Part shown: positions 39,337 to 48,153 of the stretch, one piece after another
How the letters are laid out: each line of letters begins with the position of its first letter
Numbering within the stretch: the first letter of the stretch is position 1
Source: Cyanidium caldarium
Lineage: Eukaryota; Rhodophyta; Bangiophyceae; Cyanidiales; Cyanidiaceae
DNA length: 64,000 nt
NCBI GenBank assembly: GCA_026184775.1
Contig: JANCYW010000001.1
Location: forward strand, 744,001-808,000
Direction of reading: 5' to 3'
Program-made: the position numbers and the translations under genes
Notes under the pieces: generated by a model
The model's database searches: none
Told to the model about the DNA's origin: nothing
What the model saw: only the letters and a program-made list of their open reading frames with translations

Positions 39337-40653
39337 TCATTCCCGATGGTAATTGCTCCACTCGCCGCCGTTCTTGGCATAGTAATCCATGGGATATCGA
39401 TCGTATCGCCAGGGCGTCTTGCCCAGCGCCACCAGCGCCTCGTAGGGTGTGAGCACCGGAGCGCCATCCGGTCCCAGCTCCTCGCCCCAATCGATGCTGA
39501 GGCGCGGACAGGCCACCTGAATCCACGCCTCGATGCCGCTGCGCGCCAGGCACCGCAGGCGCTGCGGACTCACCTCGCTGCATAAAATGGTTACGTAGTG
39601 CTTGCCGGACTCGCGCAATGCCCGCTGCAGGCGCTGCACAATGCGCGGGTTGCCCTGGCGGCCGAGCGTACCGAAAATCAGTCCGAACCGACGCGTCTCC
39701 GGGCGCGCCGCTCGGCGAATGGCCGTCAGTCGCGCCTCCATCATCCCCGGCAGGTCGTACCGCTCGCGCGTGAGCACCTTGCTGTAGGGATCGTAACGGT
39801 AAGCGCGTGCGAGGCCGGGGTTGTGAATGAGCACCGACTCGAGGTGGAAGCGGCCGTCGCCCACGTACAGCAGTACCACCGGGGCGGCCGGCGACTCGCC
39901 CGGCCGCTTCTCGTCGATGATGGGCGCGGTGCAGCCGAGCAGCTCCCCTGGCGACAGCGGTCGTGCCTGTGGCACCTCCACTTCGGCGAATCGATCCAGT
40001 TGCCGCAAGGCGGCCGCGCACTCTCCCAGCGCCGAGGCGAACTGGATGGTGCTGACCAGCGTCAGCCGCGGCCGCTCCGCCGGCATCTCCCGAAACTCCT
40101 CCTGCACGCACGCCACCAGATGCGACACGTCCCACCGAATGTCCACAAACACGTACATGGTGCGGATGGCGCACTCCGACACCGGCACCAGGCAGCTGTG
40201 CCCGTAGTGCACCAGAAAATCGCATCCGAGCGCCGCGGCAGTCTGGTCATCCACACAGCAGGCGCCGTAGGTCACGTCGCCCAGAATGACCACTTCGCAA
40301 CCCTCGGCGTCGCGATCGTGATCCCAACCGAAACGCCGGAAAATGTCTGCCAGCGTGCAGGCGAACATTTGCAGCCCTTCGGGCAGTTGCAGCGCGACGC
40401 GCCGCGCTCGCTCCCGGCGGATGCGGCGCACGGTCTTGACGATCTCGAAGTTGTAGTTTTCAGGAAGCGCCCGGATGGATTCGTGCAAAAGACGATCGGC
40501 GGCTATGAGGTCCTCGTTAAAGCGGCCGTCGTCTCGTCGTGATTGAACAGAGCGTCGCGGCGGCGGCGTGCCACCCGGCCGCGCCGAGATCGCTTGGTCG
40601 GCGTCGGCCAGGTACGCTTCCACAATGGCCTGCGCCCGCGCTTGCTCTTCCAT
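39337..40653 (-). CDS. DPH1: DPH1, diphthamide biosynthesis subunit 1
   Basis: With DPH2 it performs the first step of diphthamide synthesis on translation factor eEF2, transferring the aminocarboxypropyl group of SAM by Fe-S radical chemistry. The 438-residue protein has LPENYNFEIVKTV and VALQLPEGLQMFACTLADIF, then the three cluster cysteines in their usual settings: GDVTYGACCVDD, SPGELLGCTAP, and IQVACPRLSIDWG. Other family motifs are FLVHYGHSCLVP, YVGDGRFHLESVLIHNP, YDPYSKVLTRERYD and FGLIFGTLGRQGNPRIVQRL. It ends PWRYDRYPMDYYAKNGGEWSNY. DPH2 has a different cysteine pattern, so DPH1 is the better call. The codon before the first ATG is GTG, and the ATG at 40653 is used. It is divergent from uS7. 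Confidence 0.95.
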   Translation of the reverse strand: MEEQARAQAIVEAYLADADQAISARPGGTPPPRRSVQSRRDDGRFNEDLIAADRLLHESIRALPENYNFEIVKTVRRIRRERARRVALQLPEGLQMFACTLADIFRRFGWDHDRDAEGCEVVILGDVTYGACCVDDQTAAALGCDFLVHYGHSCLVPVSECAIRTMYVFVDIRWDVSHLVACVQEEFREMPAERPRLTLVSTIQFASALGECAAALRQLDRFAEVEVPQARPLSPGELLGCTAPIIDEKRPGESPAAPVVLLYVGDGRFHLESVLIHNPGLARAYRYDPYSKVLTRERYDLPGMMEARLTAIRRAARPETRRFGLIFGTLGRQGNPRIVQRLQRALRESGKHYVTILCSEVSPQRLRCLARSGIEAWIQVACPRLSIDWGEELGPDGAPVLTPYEALVALGKTPWRYDRYPMDYYAKNGGEWSNYHRE

Positions 40654-40973
40654 CACGACGACGAGATGGGAGACTTACTGTGAGGTATGTATTGTGCGTA
40701 GCATCGGTTTGGCTGCAGAATTCGATGGGAGCCGCCGCGAGCGCCTGTCGAGCGTCTCGGCCAATGGTCCAGCGCCGAACACCCGTTCGGGTCGCCCAGC
40801 AGCATCCTCTGCACTAGATTGTACAATCTTGCTCGCCGCCGCCGGCTCGCGGCCCGTCGACCGCGCTGCCGTGCCGGACTGGGTGTTTGGGCAACCGCGT
40901 TGTGCTCGGCGCTTCTCCCCGGCGCGTAACCCCTCTCGGAGTGGTCTCGTCAGATTGCCCTCCTCCCTTTCTC
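40654..40973. promoter_or_regulatory. Divergent intergenic region, DPH1 / uS7, with splice-like motifs
   Basis: A 320-bp divergent region. On the + strand GAG|GTATGT lies at 40685-40690, and GCGTAAC (about 40923-40929) is followed by CAG near 40951, about 20 bp before the uS7 ATG. These could bound a leader intron of about 265 bp, but this is unproven. A pyrimidine run 40958-40973 abuts the ATG. Confidence 0.4.
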
Positions 40974-41564
40974 ATGGAGATCGACAGCGGGAAGGAGATT
41001 AAGCTGTTTAATCGGTGGTCGCTGGAAGAGGTGGAGGTGCCGGACATCGCCCTCGCCGACTACATCGCCGTGAAGCAAAAGTACGCGGTGTACCTGCCGC
41101 ACACCGCCGGGCGGTATCAGACGCGACGCTTTCGCAAGGCGCAGTGTCCTATCGTGGAGCGGCTGGCCAACTCGTTGATGAAGCACGGGCGGAACAACGG
41201 GAAGAAGCTGATGGCGGTGCGCATCGTCAAGCACTGCTTCGAGATCATCCACCTGCTGACGGATCAGAACCCGGTGCAGGTGCTGGTGGAGGCGGTGATC
41301 AACGCGGGGCCGCGCGAGGACTCGACGCGTATCGGCTCGGCCGGCACCGTGCGTCGACAGGCGGTGGACGTATCGCCCATGCGCCGAGTGAACGTCGCGC
41401 TGTGGCTGCTGACGACGGGCGCGCGCGAATCCGCCTTTCGAAACGTGAAGACCATCGCCGAGTGCCTGGCCGACGAGCTGATCAACGCCGCCAAGGGCAG
41501 CTCCAATTCGTATGCGATCAAGAAGAAGGACGAGATCGAGCGGGTGGCCAAGGCGAACCGTTGA
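40974..41564 (+). CDS. RPS5: 40S ribosomal protein S5 (uS7)
   Basis: A 196-residue small-subunit head protein that contacts mRNA and E-site tRNA. The family pattern is complete: [111 protein letters not shown] and [43 protein letters not shown], quoted here only as a list of landmarks. The C terminus VAKANR is the canonical end. The frame is open from an upstream TTG; the ATG before EIDSGKEIK gives the expected length. A C/T tract touches the start codon. Confidence 0.96.
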   Translation: MEIDSGKEIKLFNRWSLEEVEVPDIALADYIAVKQKYAVYLPHTAGRYQTRRFRKAQCPIVERLANSLMKHGRNNGKKLMAVRIVKHCFEIIHLLTDQNPVQVLVEAVINAGPREDSTRIGSAGTVRRQAVDVSPMRRVNVALWLLTTGARESAFRNVKTIAECLADELINAAKGSSNSYAIKKKDEIERVAKANR

Positions 41565-41820
41565 AGAGAAAGGAACTCGTTCACGGCGGGTTGCGAGGTC
41601 GGTTTGGGTGATGCTGTCGCTCGCCACCGCCTCTGAATGGCCTGCGCTCTGAACCGGTAAACTGTCCACGACTCGGTGCCTCAACGAATGTGTCGCGGCG
41701 CGCCTTGACCGTGCCCACGCTTTTTCAAACCACCTCTCACGTCACACCCCACACTCTCATTGTTGCGAGGCGCCACGCACGCATCAGGGTACGCAAACAC
41801 AACGTGGCGGCCGGCGCCGT

Positions 41821-42732
41821 ATGCGCCCTCTTCTACCCGCTTTCCTCAGCTCGCTCACCCTGCGAGCACCCGCTCGCACGCTGGCTCGCCTCCGACAGGT
41901 CGCTGGGCTACGCGAGTGCACGAGTGCGGCGGCCACGTCGCCGCAGTTGGTGCCGGTGACGCATGCCGAATCGGGCGAAGTGTACCGGGTGTTGCGGCGA
42001 TCGTCGCGCCTATTACGGCCGGTGCCAGAACGAGAGATGACCCGCCTCTTTCGACTGACCGAGTGGGAGCGGCACTACCAGCAAGCGTCGACGGCGGCCG
42101 TGCGCATCGCTGGGGTGGACGAGGCCGGGCGCGGCAGTCTGGCGGGCCCGGTGGTGGCTGCCGCCTGTGTCTTGCCTGAAGACGTGTGGATCGAGGGCGT
42201 GAACGACTCCAAGCTGCTCAGTGCCGAGGCGCGCGACGAGTTGTTTGCGGCCATCTGCGGGCCGCACTCGGGCATCGCCGTCGGCGTCGGCATCGTGGAG
42301 CACGACGTCATCGACACGGTGAACATTCTGCAGGCGACCGTGCTGGCCATCCAGAAAGCGGTGCGGGCGGTGCCGGGCGCAGCGCCAACGCGAGTGCTGG
42401 TCGATGGTCTGCTACCTCGGGCGCTGATCGCCGCCGACGCCACCACACCGGCGTCACCCATGGTGGGCATTGTGCAGGGCGACCGCTTGTGCATGAGCAT
42501 TGCCGCCGCCAGCGTGGTGGCCAAAGTGACCCGAGACCGCCTGATGGAGGAGCTGGACGCGCGGTACCCCGGCTACGAATTCGCGGTCAACAAGGGCTAC
42601 CCGACGCCGCGCCACTTGGAGCTGCTGAGTGCGCTCGGTCCGTCACCGATGCATCGGCGCACCTACGCGCCAGTGAAACGGTGGCTGGAGCAGCAGCATG
42701 TGGAGGGGAACGGGGCGTCTGAAGAGATGTGA
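41821..42732 (+). CDS. Bacterial-type ribonuclease HII, probably organelle-targeted
   Basis: Cleaves RNA of RNA:DNA hybrids, including single ribonucleotides in DNA. The 303-residue protein has a catalytic domain from about residue 94: AGVDEAGRGSLAGPVVAAA with D100-E101, NDSKLLSAEARDELF, VLVDG, and AAASVVAKVTRDRLMEELDARYPGYEFAVNKGYPTPRHLELL. GRGSLAGPVV and GYPTxxHxxxL are the bacterial RnhB (type HII) patterns, not the nuclear RNase H2A subunit. The first 90 residues, starting MRPLLPAFLSSLTLRAPART, are rich in Leu, Ala and Arg with almost no acidic residues early on, fitting a mitochondrial or plastid leader. Endosymbiotic origin is the likely history. Confidence 0.92.
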   Translation: MRPLLPAFLSSLTLRAPARTLARLRQVAGLRECTSAAATSPQLVPVTHAESGEVYRVLRRSSRLLRPVPEREMTRLFRLTEWERHYQQASTAAVRIAGVDEAGRGSLAGPVVAAACVLPEDVWIEGVNDSKLLSAEARDELFAAICGPHSGIAVGVGIVEHDVIDTVNILQATVLAIQKAVRAVPGAAPTRVLVDGLLPRALIAADATTPASPMVGIVQGDRLCMSIAAASVVAKVTRDRLMEELDARYPGYEFAVNKGYPTPRHLELLSALGPSPMHRRTYAPVKRWLEQQHVEGNGASEEM

Positions 42733-43156
42733 GGTAGTGCAAGGGAGCAATCGGGTGGGGCGGTAGGCGGGCGTGCACGCGCTCGGGCAATATAGCGTAC
42801 TCGTAGCTAGGTACCGGTGGCTGATCGGTATGTAAATATTTGCAGGTGCACCGCTGTCCCCAGGGGGAGGGTTGTGCGCGTTATCGCGGGAGCGGTGCGT
42901 TGCCTGCGGCGAAGGACGCGCATCCGTGCATCCACCCCTGTGTCCAGCATGGATCCATATTGTATCATATTTGGGCAGTTGGGTAGACGCCGTGCATCGC
43001 CGGGTCACAGCTTCTCCGCGCGTTGCGCCACGCCGGTTCGGAACCTTGCCCGAATTCGCACGCTAACCACGCTCCACCAGCGCGCACCTCCTCCCCGACA
43101 TCTCCGTTCCTCTCCTCGCACACCTGTATCGTGCGCTCCTCCAACTCTTCTTCCTC
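42733..43156. promoter_or_regulatory. Intergenic region upstream of NOP58 with splice-like motifs
   Basis: A 424-bp gap between two rightward genes. An AT-rich island with GTATGTAAATATTTG begins at 42828, and CGCTAACCACG (43060-43070) followed by CCAG near 43077-43080 lies before the NOP58 ATG. These resemble a 5' splice site, branch point and acceptor of a leader intron of about 250 bp. No box C/D or H/ACA snoRNA was recognised inside. A C/T-rich stretch precedes the ATG. Confidence 0.4.
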
Positions 43157-44689
43157 ATGTTGGTGCTCTTTGAGACGCCCGCCGGCTTCGCCCTGTTCAA
43201 GGTGCGACACGAGGAGCGGCTGCGACGGGCGGGCGTGGACGACATTGCGTCCATGTTTCAGCACGCTGCCGACGAGGGCAGTGTGCGGAGCCTGCTGAAA
43301 TTGAAAGCGTTTAAGAAGTTCGACGACCTGGCCGAGGCGCTGACGTCGGCGACGGCGCTGGGCGAGGGCAAGCTCTCCAAAACGCTGAAAAAGTTCCTGC
43401 GCAAACACGTGGACGTCAGCGACGAGTTGGCTATTGGTGAGGCAAAGCTGGCCGGCATCATCAAGGAGAAGCTGGAGCTGCGGTGTGTGTATGACCCGCT
43501 CACGCTGGAGATTATGCGTGGCGTTCGAGCGCACGCCGACGAGCTGCTGCGGCGGGCCGGCGAGTCGAGCGCACCCGACGCCGCGCAACACATGACGCTG
43601 GGCTTGGCGCATTCGCTGTCGCGTTACAAGCTCAAGTTCTCGCCCGACAAACTGGACGTCATGGTGGTGCAGGCGATCTCTCTGCTGGACGACCTAGACA
43701 AGGAGATCAACACCTACGCCATGCGGTTGCGTGAATGGTTCGGGTGGCATTTTCCGGAGCTGTCGCGGCTGGTGGCGGACAATGTCGCCTACGCCAAAGT
43801 GGTGGGGCGCATGCGCACGCGAGAACGTGCCGCTGCGCTGGACTTCAGCGACCTCGTCGACGCCGACACCGACCAGCGGGTGAAGGAGATGGCGCTGGTG
43901 AGCATGGGCACCGAAGTGGGCGAAGAGGACGTGATCAACATGGTGGAGCTGGCGGAACAGGTGGTGTGTCTGGCGGATTACCGCGTCGAGCTGTTCGAGT
44001 ATCTGCGCAACCGCATGGCCGCCATTGCACCCAATCTGACCGCCATGGTGGGCGAGCTGGTGGGCGCCCGCCTCATTGCGCACGCCGGCAGCCTGATGAA
44101 TCTGGCCAAGTACCCGGCGTCGACCATTCAGATTCTGGGAGCGGAGAAGGCGTTGTTTCGCGCCCTCAAAACCAAGCACGCCACCCCCAAGTACGGTCTC
44201 ATCTACCACGCCAGTTTGGTGGGACAGGCGAGTGCCAAAAACAAGGGCAAGATCTCGCGCGTCTTGGCGGCGAAGGCGGCGCTGGCCACCCGCGTCGATG
44301 CGCTTGGCGAGCACGCCGAGGCGGACACCGGCGAGGCCACGCTGGGTCTGGAGAGCCGTGCCAAAGTGGAGCGGCGGCTGCGTCAACTGGAGGCGGCGGC
44401 GGCGGCGGCGGGTGTGGGCGCTCGCACCAACGGAGGCCGGAGCGGCGGCGGAAGTCGCGTCGAACAACCGCTGCCTCCGCCAGCAGGCAGCAGCCGGCGA
44501 TATCAGCCGCCGTCCGAAAAGCGTGTCTATCGCGCCTCCGATGACGTGCCCCGACCGGACGATTTTGTGCCGCTGCCGCCGGCGGATGGCGCGGATGCCG
44601 GTGCACCGGACGCGTCGCAGAGAAAGAGACGCTCCCACCACCGCGAGGAGGGGCACGGCGGCAAGGACGCCCGACGAAGAAGAGAGTAA
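43157..44689 (+). CDS. NOP58: NOP58, box C/D snoRNP core protein
   Basis: Core scaffold of box C/D snoRNPs that guide 2'-O-methylation of rRNA. The 510-residue protein starts with the NOP58 form MLVLFETPAGFALFKV. It has the N-terminal domain, the coiled-coil insert (residues about 170-280), and the NOP domain with LFEYLRNRMAAIAPNLTAMVGELVGARLIAHAGSLMNLAKYPASTIQILGAEKALFRALK, here listed by its landmarks: GELVGARLIAHAGSL, ASTIQILGAEKALF and KYGLIYHASLVGQA. NOP56 would begin differently and have KGxxPxAS variants. The C-terminal 120 residues are Ala-, Gly- and charge-rich, ending in an Arg/Lys/His tract, though short of the classical KKE/D repeats. Confidence 0.95.
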   Translation: MLVLFETPAGFALFKVRHEERLRRAGVDDIASMFQHAADEGSVRSLLKLKAFKKFDDLAEALTSATALGEGKLSKTLKKFLRKHVDVSDELAIGEAKLAGIIKEKLELRCVYDPLTLEIMRGVRAHADELLRRAGESSAPDAAQHMTLGLAHSLSRYKLKFSPDKLDVMVVQAISLLDDLDKEINTYAMRLREWFGWHFPELSRLVADNVAYAKVVGRMRTRERAAALDFSDLVDADTDQRVKEMALVSMGTEVGEEDVINMVELAEQVVCLADYRVELFEYLRNRMAAIAPNLTAMVGELVGARLIAHAGSLMNLAKYPASTIQILGAEKALFRALKTKHATPKYGLIYHASLVGQASAKNKGKISRVLAAKAALATRVDALGEHAEADTGEATLGLESRAKVERRLRQLEAAAAAAGVGARTNGGRSGGGSRVEQPLPPPAGSSRRYQPPSEKRVYRASDDVPRPDDFVPLPPADGADAGAPDASQRKRRSHHREEGHGGKDARRRRE

Positions 44690-45166
44690 AAGGATGCTTG
44701 CGTGGTGTGCCTAGGGAGATAGTGTGGGTATGTCAGAGATTCGTTATGCCCCGATGCTACCGACATGCCGATACGTTTTCGATGCAGCGGCTCGGCCGCA
44801 CGTTCCGCGACGCGCTCGCGGCGAGCACGTTCGGTGTCGATGGCTGACGCTGGCGAAAGCGAATCAAGTCGGCGGGATCCGAGCGCACCCTCGACGGCGC
44901 GACATCAACGCACTCCCAGGCAACGAGGAGAGCACTGTGCAAACGCTCCCATCGCGTCACCTGCAGGTGGACGCTAGCCGATTGCTGACCCTTTCGGGTG
45001 GCTGGGAGGTCGTCCGGGTGGGGAGGTGCGCACGCGTCGCCTCGCTCTGCGGCGGGTTCGGCCATCGTCGGCACGCCGGTGCTCTTGCAGTTTAGGGCAC
45101 CGCCACGACCAGCCGATCTTTCACCTTCTGTTTCTGTAGGTTAGGCACTACTGCAGCCTCTTCCCT
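44690..45166. promoter_or_regulatory. Intergenic region upstream of MTHFR
   Basis: A 477-bp gap between two rightward genes. GGTATGT occurs at 44727-44733, and TACTGCAG lies just before the MTHFR ATG (about 45148-45155), a possible 3' splice site after a short T-rich stretch (45121-45137). Short open frames on both strands here begin at weak contexts and resemble nothing. No tRNA or snoRNA was recognised. Confidence 0.35.
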
Positions 45167-47077
45167 ATGTACCGTTCGAACACGGAAAATGGCGATAGCC
45201 CGACGCTGCCGCTGCGGCGGAGCCCGACGCCGTCGCACCGCGACTACAACCTGCGCGAGGTGCCGCGCATAGGCGATAAGATTGCGGCGCGCGCTGAGGA
45301 CGGCCGCGTGTTTTTCAGCTTCGAGTACTTTCCGCCCAAGACCGGACAGGGCGTGGTGAACTTGTACGAGCGGGTGGACCGGATGGCACGGCTGGAGCCG
45401 CTGTTTGTGGACGTGACCTGGGGCGCCGGCGGCTCCACCAGCGAGCTCACCCTCGAGCTGAGCGGCAACATCCAGCGCTTTTTTGGGCTGGACGTCACGA
45501 TGCACCTGACCTGCACCAACATGCGAGAGGGTCAGGTGCGCGAGGCACTGGAGGAGGCCAAACGCCGCGGCATCCGCAACATTGTGGCGCTGCGCGGCGA
45601 CCCGCCGGCCGGCCAGGAATGGTACACGTGCGCGGAGGGGTTCGAGCACGGCCGCGACCTGGTGCAGTACATTCGTGCCCACTACGGCGACTACTTCGGC
45701 ATCGTGGTGGCCGGGTATCCGGAGGGACATCCGGCCGGCCTGCTCGATGGCAAACTCACCTACGAGCAGGAGCTGCACTACCTGAAAGAAAAGGTGGAGT
45801 GTGGCGGCGACGTCATCATCACCCAGATGTTTTATGACGTGGAGCGCTTTCTGCAGTTTGTGGCCGACTGTCGCGCCATCGGCATCACCGTGCCGATCCT
45901 GCCGGGCATTCTGCCCATCCAGTCCTATTCTGGCTTCACACGCATGACCGGCTTTTGTCGCACGCATGTGCCGCCCGCAGTGCTGGCGGCGCTGGACGAG
46001 CGCAAAGACGACGAGGATGCGGTGAAGGCGTTTGGAGTGGAGTACGGCACCGAGATGTGTCGGCGCATCCTCAAGTCGGGGCTGGTGCCCGGCTTGCACT
46101 TCTACACGCTCAACCTGGAGAGCACCGTGGTGGCCATTTTAGAGAATCTGCGCCTGATCCCCAAGTTCGAGTCGGTGCGCTCGTTACCGTGGCGTCCGGC
46201 CACCATCGACGGCCGGCGCTCCGAGGACGTGCGGCCGATATTCTGGGCCAACCGGCCCAAGAGCTATCTGCTGCGCACCGAGGGCTGGGACGACTATCCC
46301 AACGGCCGCTGGGGCGATTACCGCTCACCGGCCTACGGCGAATGGACCGAGCACCACCTCTTGGGCGGCGGTGGTCTGTACACTGCGGCGCAGAAAGAGC
46401 GCGTGCGGACGGTGTTGGGCACGCCGCAGACGCTCGCCGAGATCGGCGCGGTGTTCGTCAAGTATGCGCGCGGCGAGGCGGCGGCGCCGTTCCCGTGGGC
46501 CGGAGAGCCGCTGTCGCCGGAGACCGCCTGGATCGCCGCGGCGCTGGAGCGTCTGAACCGCCACGGCTTTCTGACCATCAACTCGCAGCCGCGGGTCAAC
46601 TGCGCGCCGTCCACCGATGTGACCGTCGGCTGGGGCGGTCCCGGCGGCTACGTCTACCAAAAGGCGTACGTGGAGTTTTTCTGCTCGACGTCCAAGATGG
46701 AGTCGCTCTTCGAGGCGGCCGCGTCGTCGCCCGAGTTTGCGGCGCTCTCCATCTACGCCATCAATGCCGCCGGTGAGCAGCGCACCAACGTGCGCAAGCC
46801 GCGCACCAATGCGGTCACCTGGGGCATCTTTCCGGATCGCGAAGTGATCCAGCCCACTGTGGTGTGTCCGGAGAGCTTCAAGGCGTGGAGCAAGGAGGCG
46901 TTTGCGCTGTGGATTCAAAACTGGGCCTCGATCTACGACCACGAGCAGGGCACGCCGGCGGAGCAGCGCTCGGTGCAGCTGATCCGCGATATTCACGACA
47001 CCTTCTGGCTGGTCAACGTGGTCGACAATAACTTTGTCAGCGGGGATATCTTCAAGGTGTTTGCGCTCATCTCCTAA
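45167..47077 (+). CDS. Methylenetetrahydrofolate reductase
   Basis: Reduces 5,10-methylene-THF to 5-methyl-THF for methionine synthesis, using FAD. The 636-residue protein has the eukaryotic two-domain layout. The N-terminal TIM barrel holds FFSFEYFPPKTGQGVVNLYERVDRM, DVTWGAGGSTSELTLEL, HLTCTNM, NIVALRGDPP, YPEGHPAG, DVIITQMFYDVERFLQF and GILPIQSYSGFTRMTGFC. The C-terminal regulatory domain starts near residue 350 (RPIFWANRPKSYLLRTEGWDDYPNGRWGD) and includes LNRHGFLTINSQPRVNCAPS and VVDNNFVSGDIFKVF at the end. Plant enzymes of this layout use NADH and are not inhibited by SAM; which type this is cannot be read directly. The start is the only sensible ATG. Confidence 0.96.
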   Translation: MYRSNTENGDSPTLPLRRSPTPSHRDYNLREVPRIGDKIAARAEDGRVFFSFEYFPPKTGQGVVNLYERVDRMARLEPLFVDVTWGAGGSTSELTLELSGNIQRFFGLDVTMHLTCTNMREGQVREALEEAKRRGIRNIVALRGDPPAGQEWYTCAEGFEHGRDLVQYIRAHYGDYFGIVVAGYPEGHPAGLLDGKLTYEQELHYLKEKVECGGDVIITQMFYDVERFLQFVADCRAIGITVPILPGILPIQSYSGFTRMTGFCRTHVPPAVLAALDERKDDEDAVKAFGVEYGTEMCRRILKSGLVPGLHFYTLNLESTVVAILENLRLIPKFESVRSLPWRPATIDGRRSEDVRPIFWANRPKSYLLRTEGWDDYPNGRWGDYRSPAYGEWTEHHLLGGGGLYTAAQKERVRTVLGTPQTLAEIGAVFVKYARGEAAAPFPWAGEPLSPETAWIAAALERLNRHGFLTINSQPRVNCAPSTDVTVGWGGPGGYVYQKAYVEFFCSTSKMESLFEAAASSPEFAALSIYAINAAGEQRTNVRKPRTNAVTWGIFPDREVIQPTVVCPESFKAWSKEAFALWIQNWASIYDHEQGTPAEQRSVQLIRDIHDTFWLVNVVDNNFVSGDIFKVFALIS

Positions 47078-47620
47078 AGCAGGTACGTTCTCCTCACCGG
47101 TTGACGGGCAGCAAGGCCGGCAGGACGATCGGAACGGCTGTGGGGCAGGGAAAGCGACTGTCGTCTATCCGAGGGCGAGAAAAGGAGATGAATGAAGAGC
47201 ACTGCATGTCGGTCGTCAGCAGTGACAGACACATGGTCGGCTGATGTCTCCTTCAGGACTCTGCAGTGACTGGTTCTCCCATCTCTCGGCGTCCTGATCA
47301 GAATGCGTGGTCGCGGCCCGTTGTCCCGGGCATCCGACCCGTCAACTTGCGTTGGCGTCGCCGCCCGGGTCCTTCTCTAGGGCGTGCCGCCATTCAGGTA
47401 TGTGGGAGTGCCTGATTTTTCCCGTTCATCATCTCGAAGACACTGAGAGAAGGATCATCCTCGAGCAGCGCGTCAAGACGACAAAGCAGCGAGGCGCGGC
47501 GTCCGCTCGATCGCGGCGTTTCGGGCTGTCCCGGTGAGACGCGCGACGGCCACCTCGCATGCCGTTGGAGGTGGAGCGTCGACGCCATACCCGACACCGA
47601 CAGCCACATCCACGCCCATT
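47078..47620. promoter_or_regulatory. Long intergenic region upstream of the mS37 gene
   Basis: A 543-bp gap between two rightward genes, among the longest here. CAG|GTATGT, a perfect 5' splice consensus, is at 47395-47403, and a CTGATTTTTCCC stretch follows at 47411-47422. The mS37 frame is open back to 47534 but without an ATG. I found no tRNA, snoRNA or terminator-like hairpin. Confidence 0.35.
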
Positions 47621-47899
47621 ATGGGAGCGCGCAACAAACTGAAGGAGCTGCGACTGCCCAAGCGATCCGAGATAGAGCGGTTCGTGAAGCAGCGGCCGAC
47701 GTGTGGCATGGAGATGCTCAGTTTCCTCAACTGTCTGAAAGCGAATCAGTTTCAAGACAGTGCGTGTGTGCGCGAGCGCATGGCACTCGAGGAGTGCGTG
47801 CGGGAGCATCAATCGAGCACTGGCAGCGGATCGGGTCGGAAGCGCAAGGACACCTTGATGTACCACCTGAAGCGATTGTACTATCTGCAGCGGCGATGA
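47621..47899 (+). CDS. Twin-CX9C protein, probable mitochondrial ribosomal protein mS37 (MRP10/CHCHD1)
   Basis: A 92-residue protein with two CX9C motifs, C28/C38 and C49/C59, the signature of small proteins imported into mitochondria and oxidised by the MIA40 pathway. The basic N terminus (GARNKLKELRLPKRSE) and the C-terminal GRKRKDTLMYHLKRLYY resemble MRP10/CHCHD1 (mS37), which has about 95 residues and a similar NYHLxRL end. Other twin-CX9C proteins such as COX assembly factors lack that tail. The frame opens upstream at GTG; the ATG at 47621 gives the family length. Confidence 0.72.
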   Translation: MGARNKLKELRLPKRSEIERFVKQRPTCGMEMLSFLNCLKANQFQDSACVRERMALEECVREHQSSTGSGSGRKRKDTLMYHLKRLYYLQRR

Positions 47900-48153
47900 G
47901 GGGAGGAGGGCGACGGAGGCAACGAGAGACGGGCGGTCAAGTGGAAGAGGGCTGACGAGCACTCGCCCGTGCAAGGCGTGGAATGATGAGTGAGGCGACA
48001 CGCGCAGAGACGTACAATACCTTGCAGCGTTTGCAAGTGGATCGAATAACTACAAAGGGGTGCTGGTCCGACCCGCGCAGCAACAACCCCCGGTGGACGT
48101 GTCGGTGCCCGCCCGTGTTCCCTGTGCAGCACGCACGCGCTCATCATGATGGC

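Noticed and set aside
41603-41660. TGATG followed by CTGA, a possible box C/D snoRNA before the RNase HII gene
   Set aside because: Box C is imperfect, spacing is too short for a guide, and no terminal stem is visible.
43035-43045. GGTTCGGAACC, similar to a tRNA T-arm or pol III B box
   Set aside because: The flanks do not form the five-pair T stem and no A box or cloverleaf fits upstream; it is simply a short palindrome.
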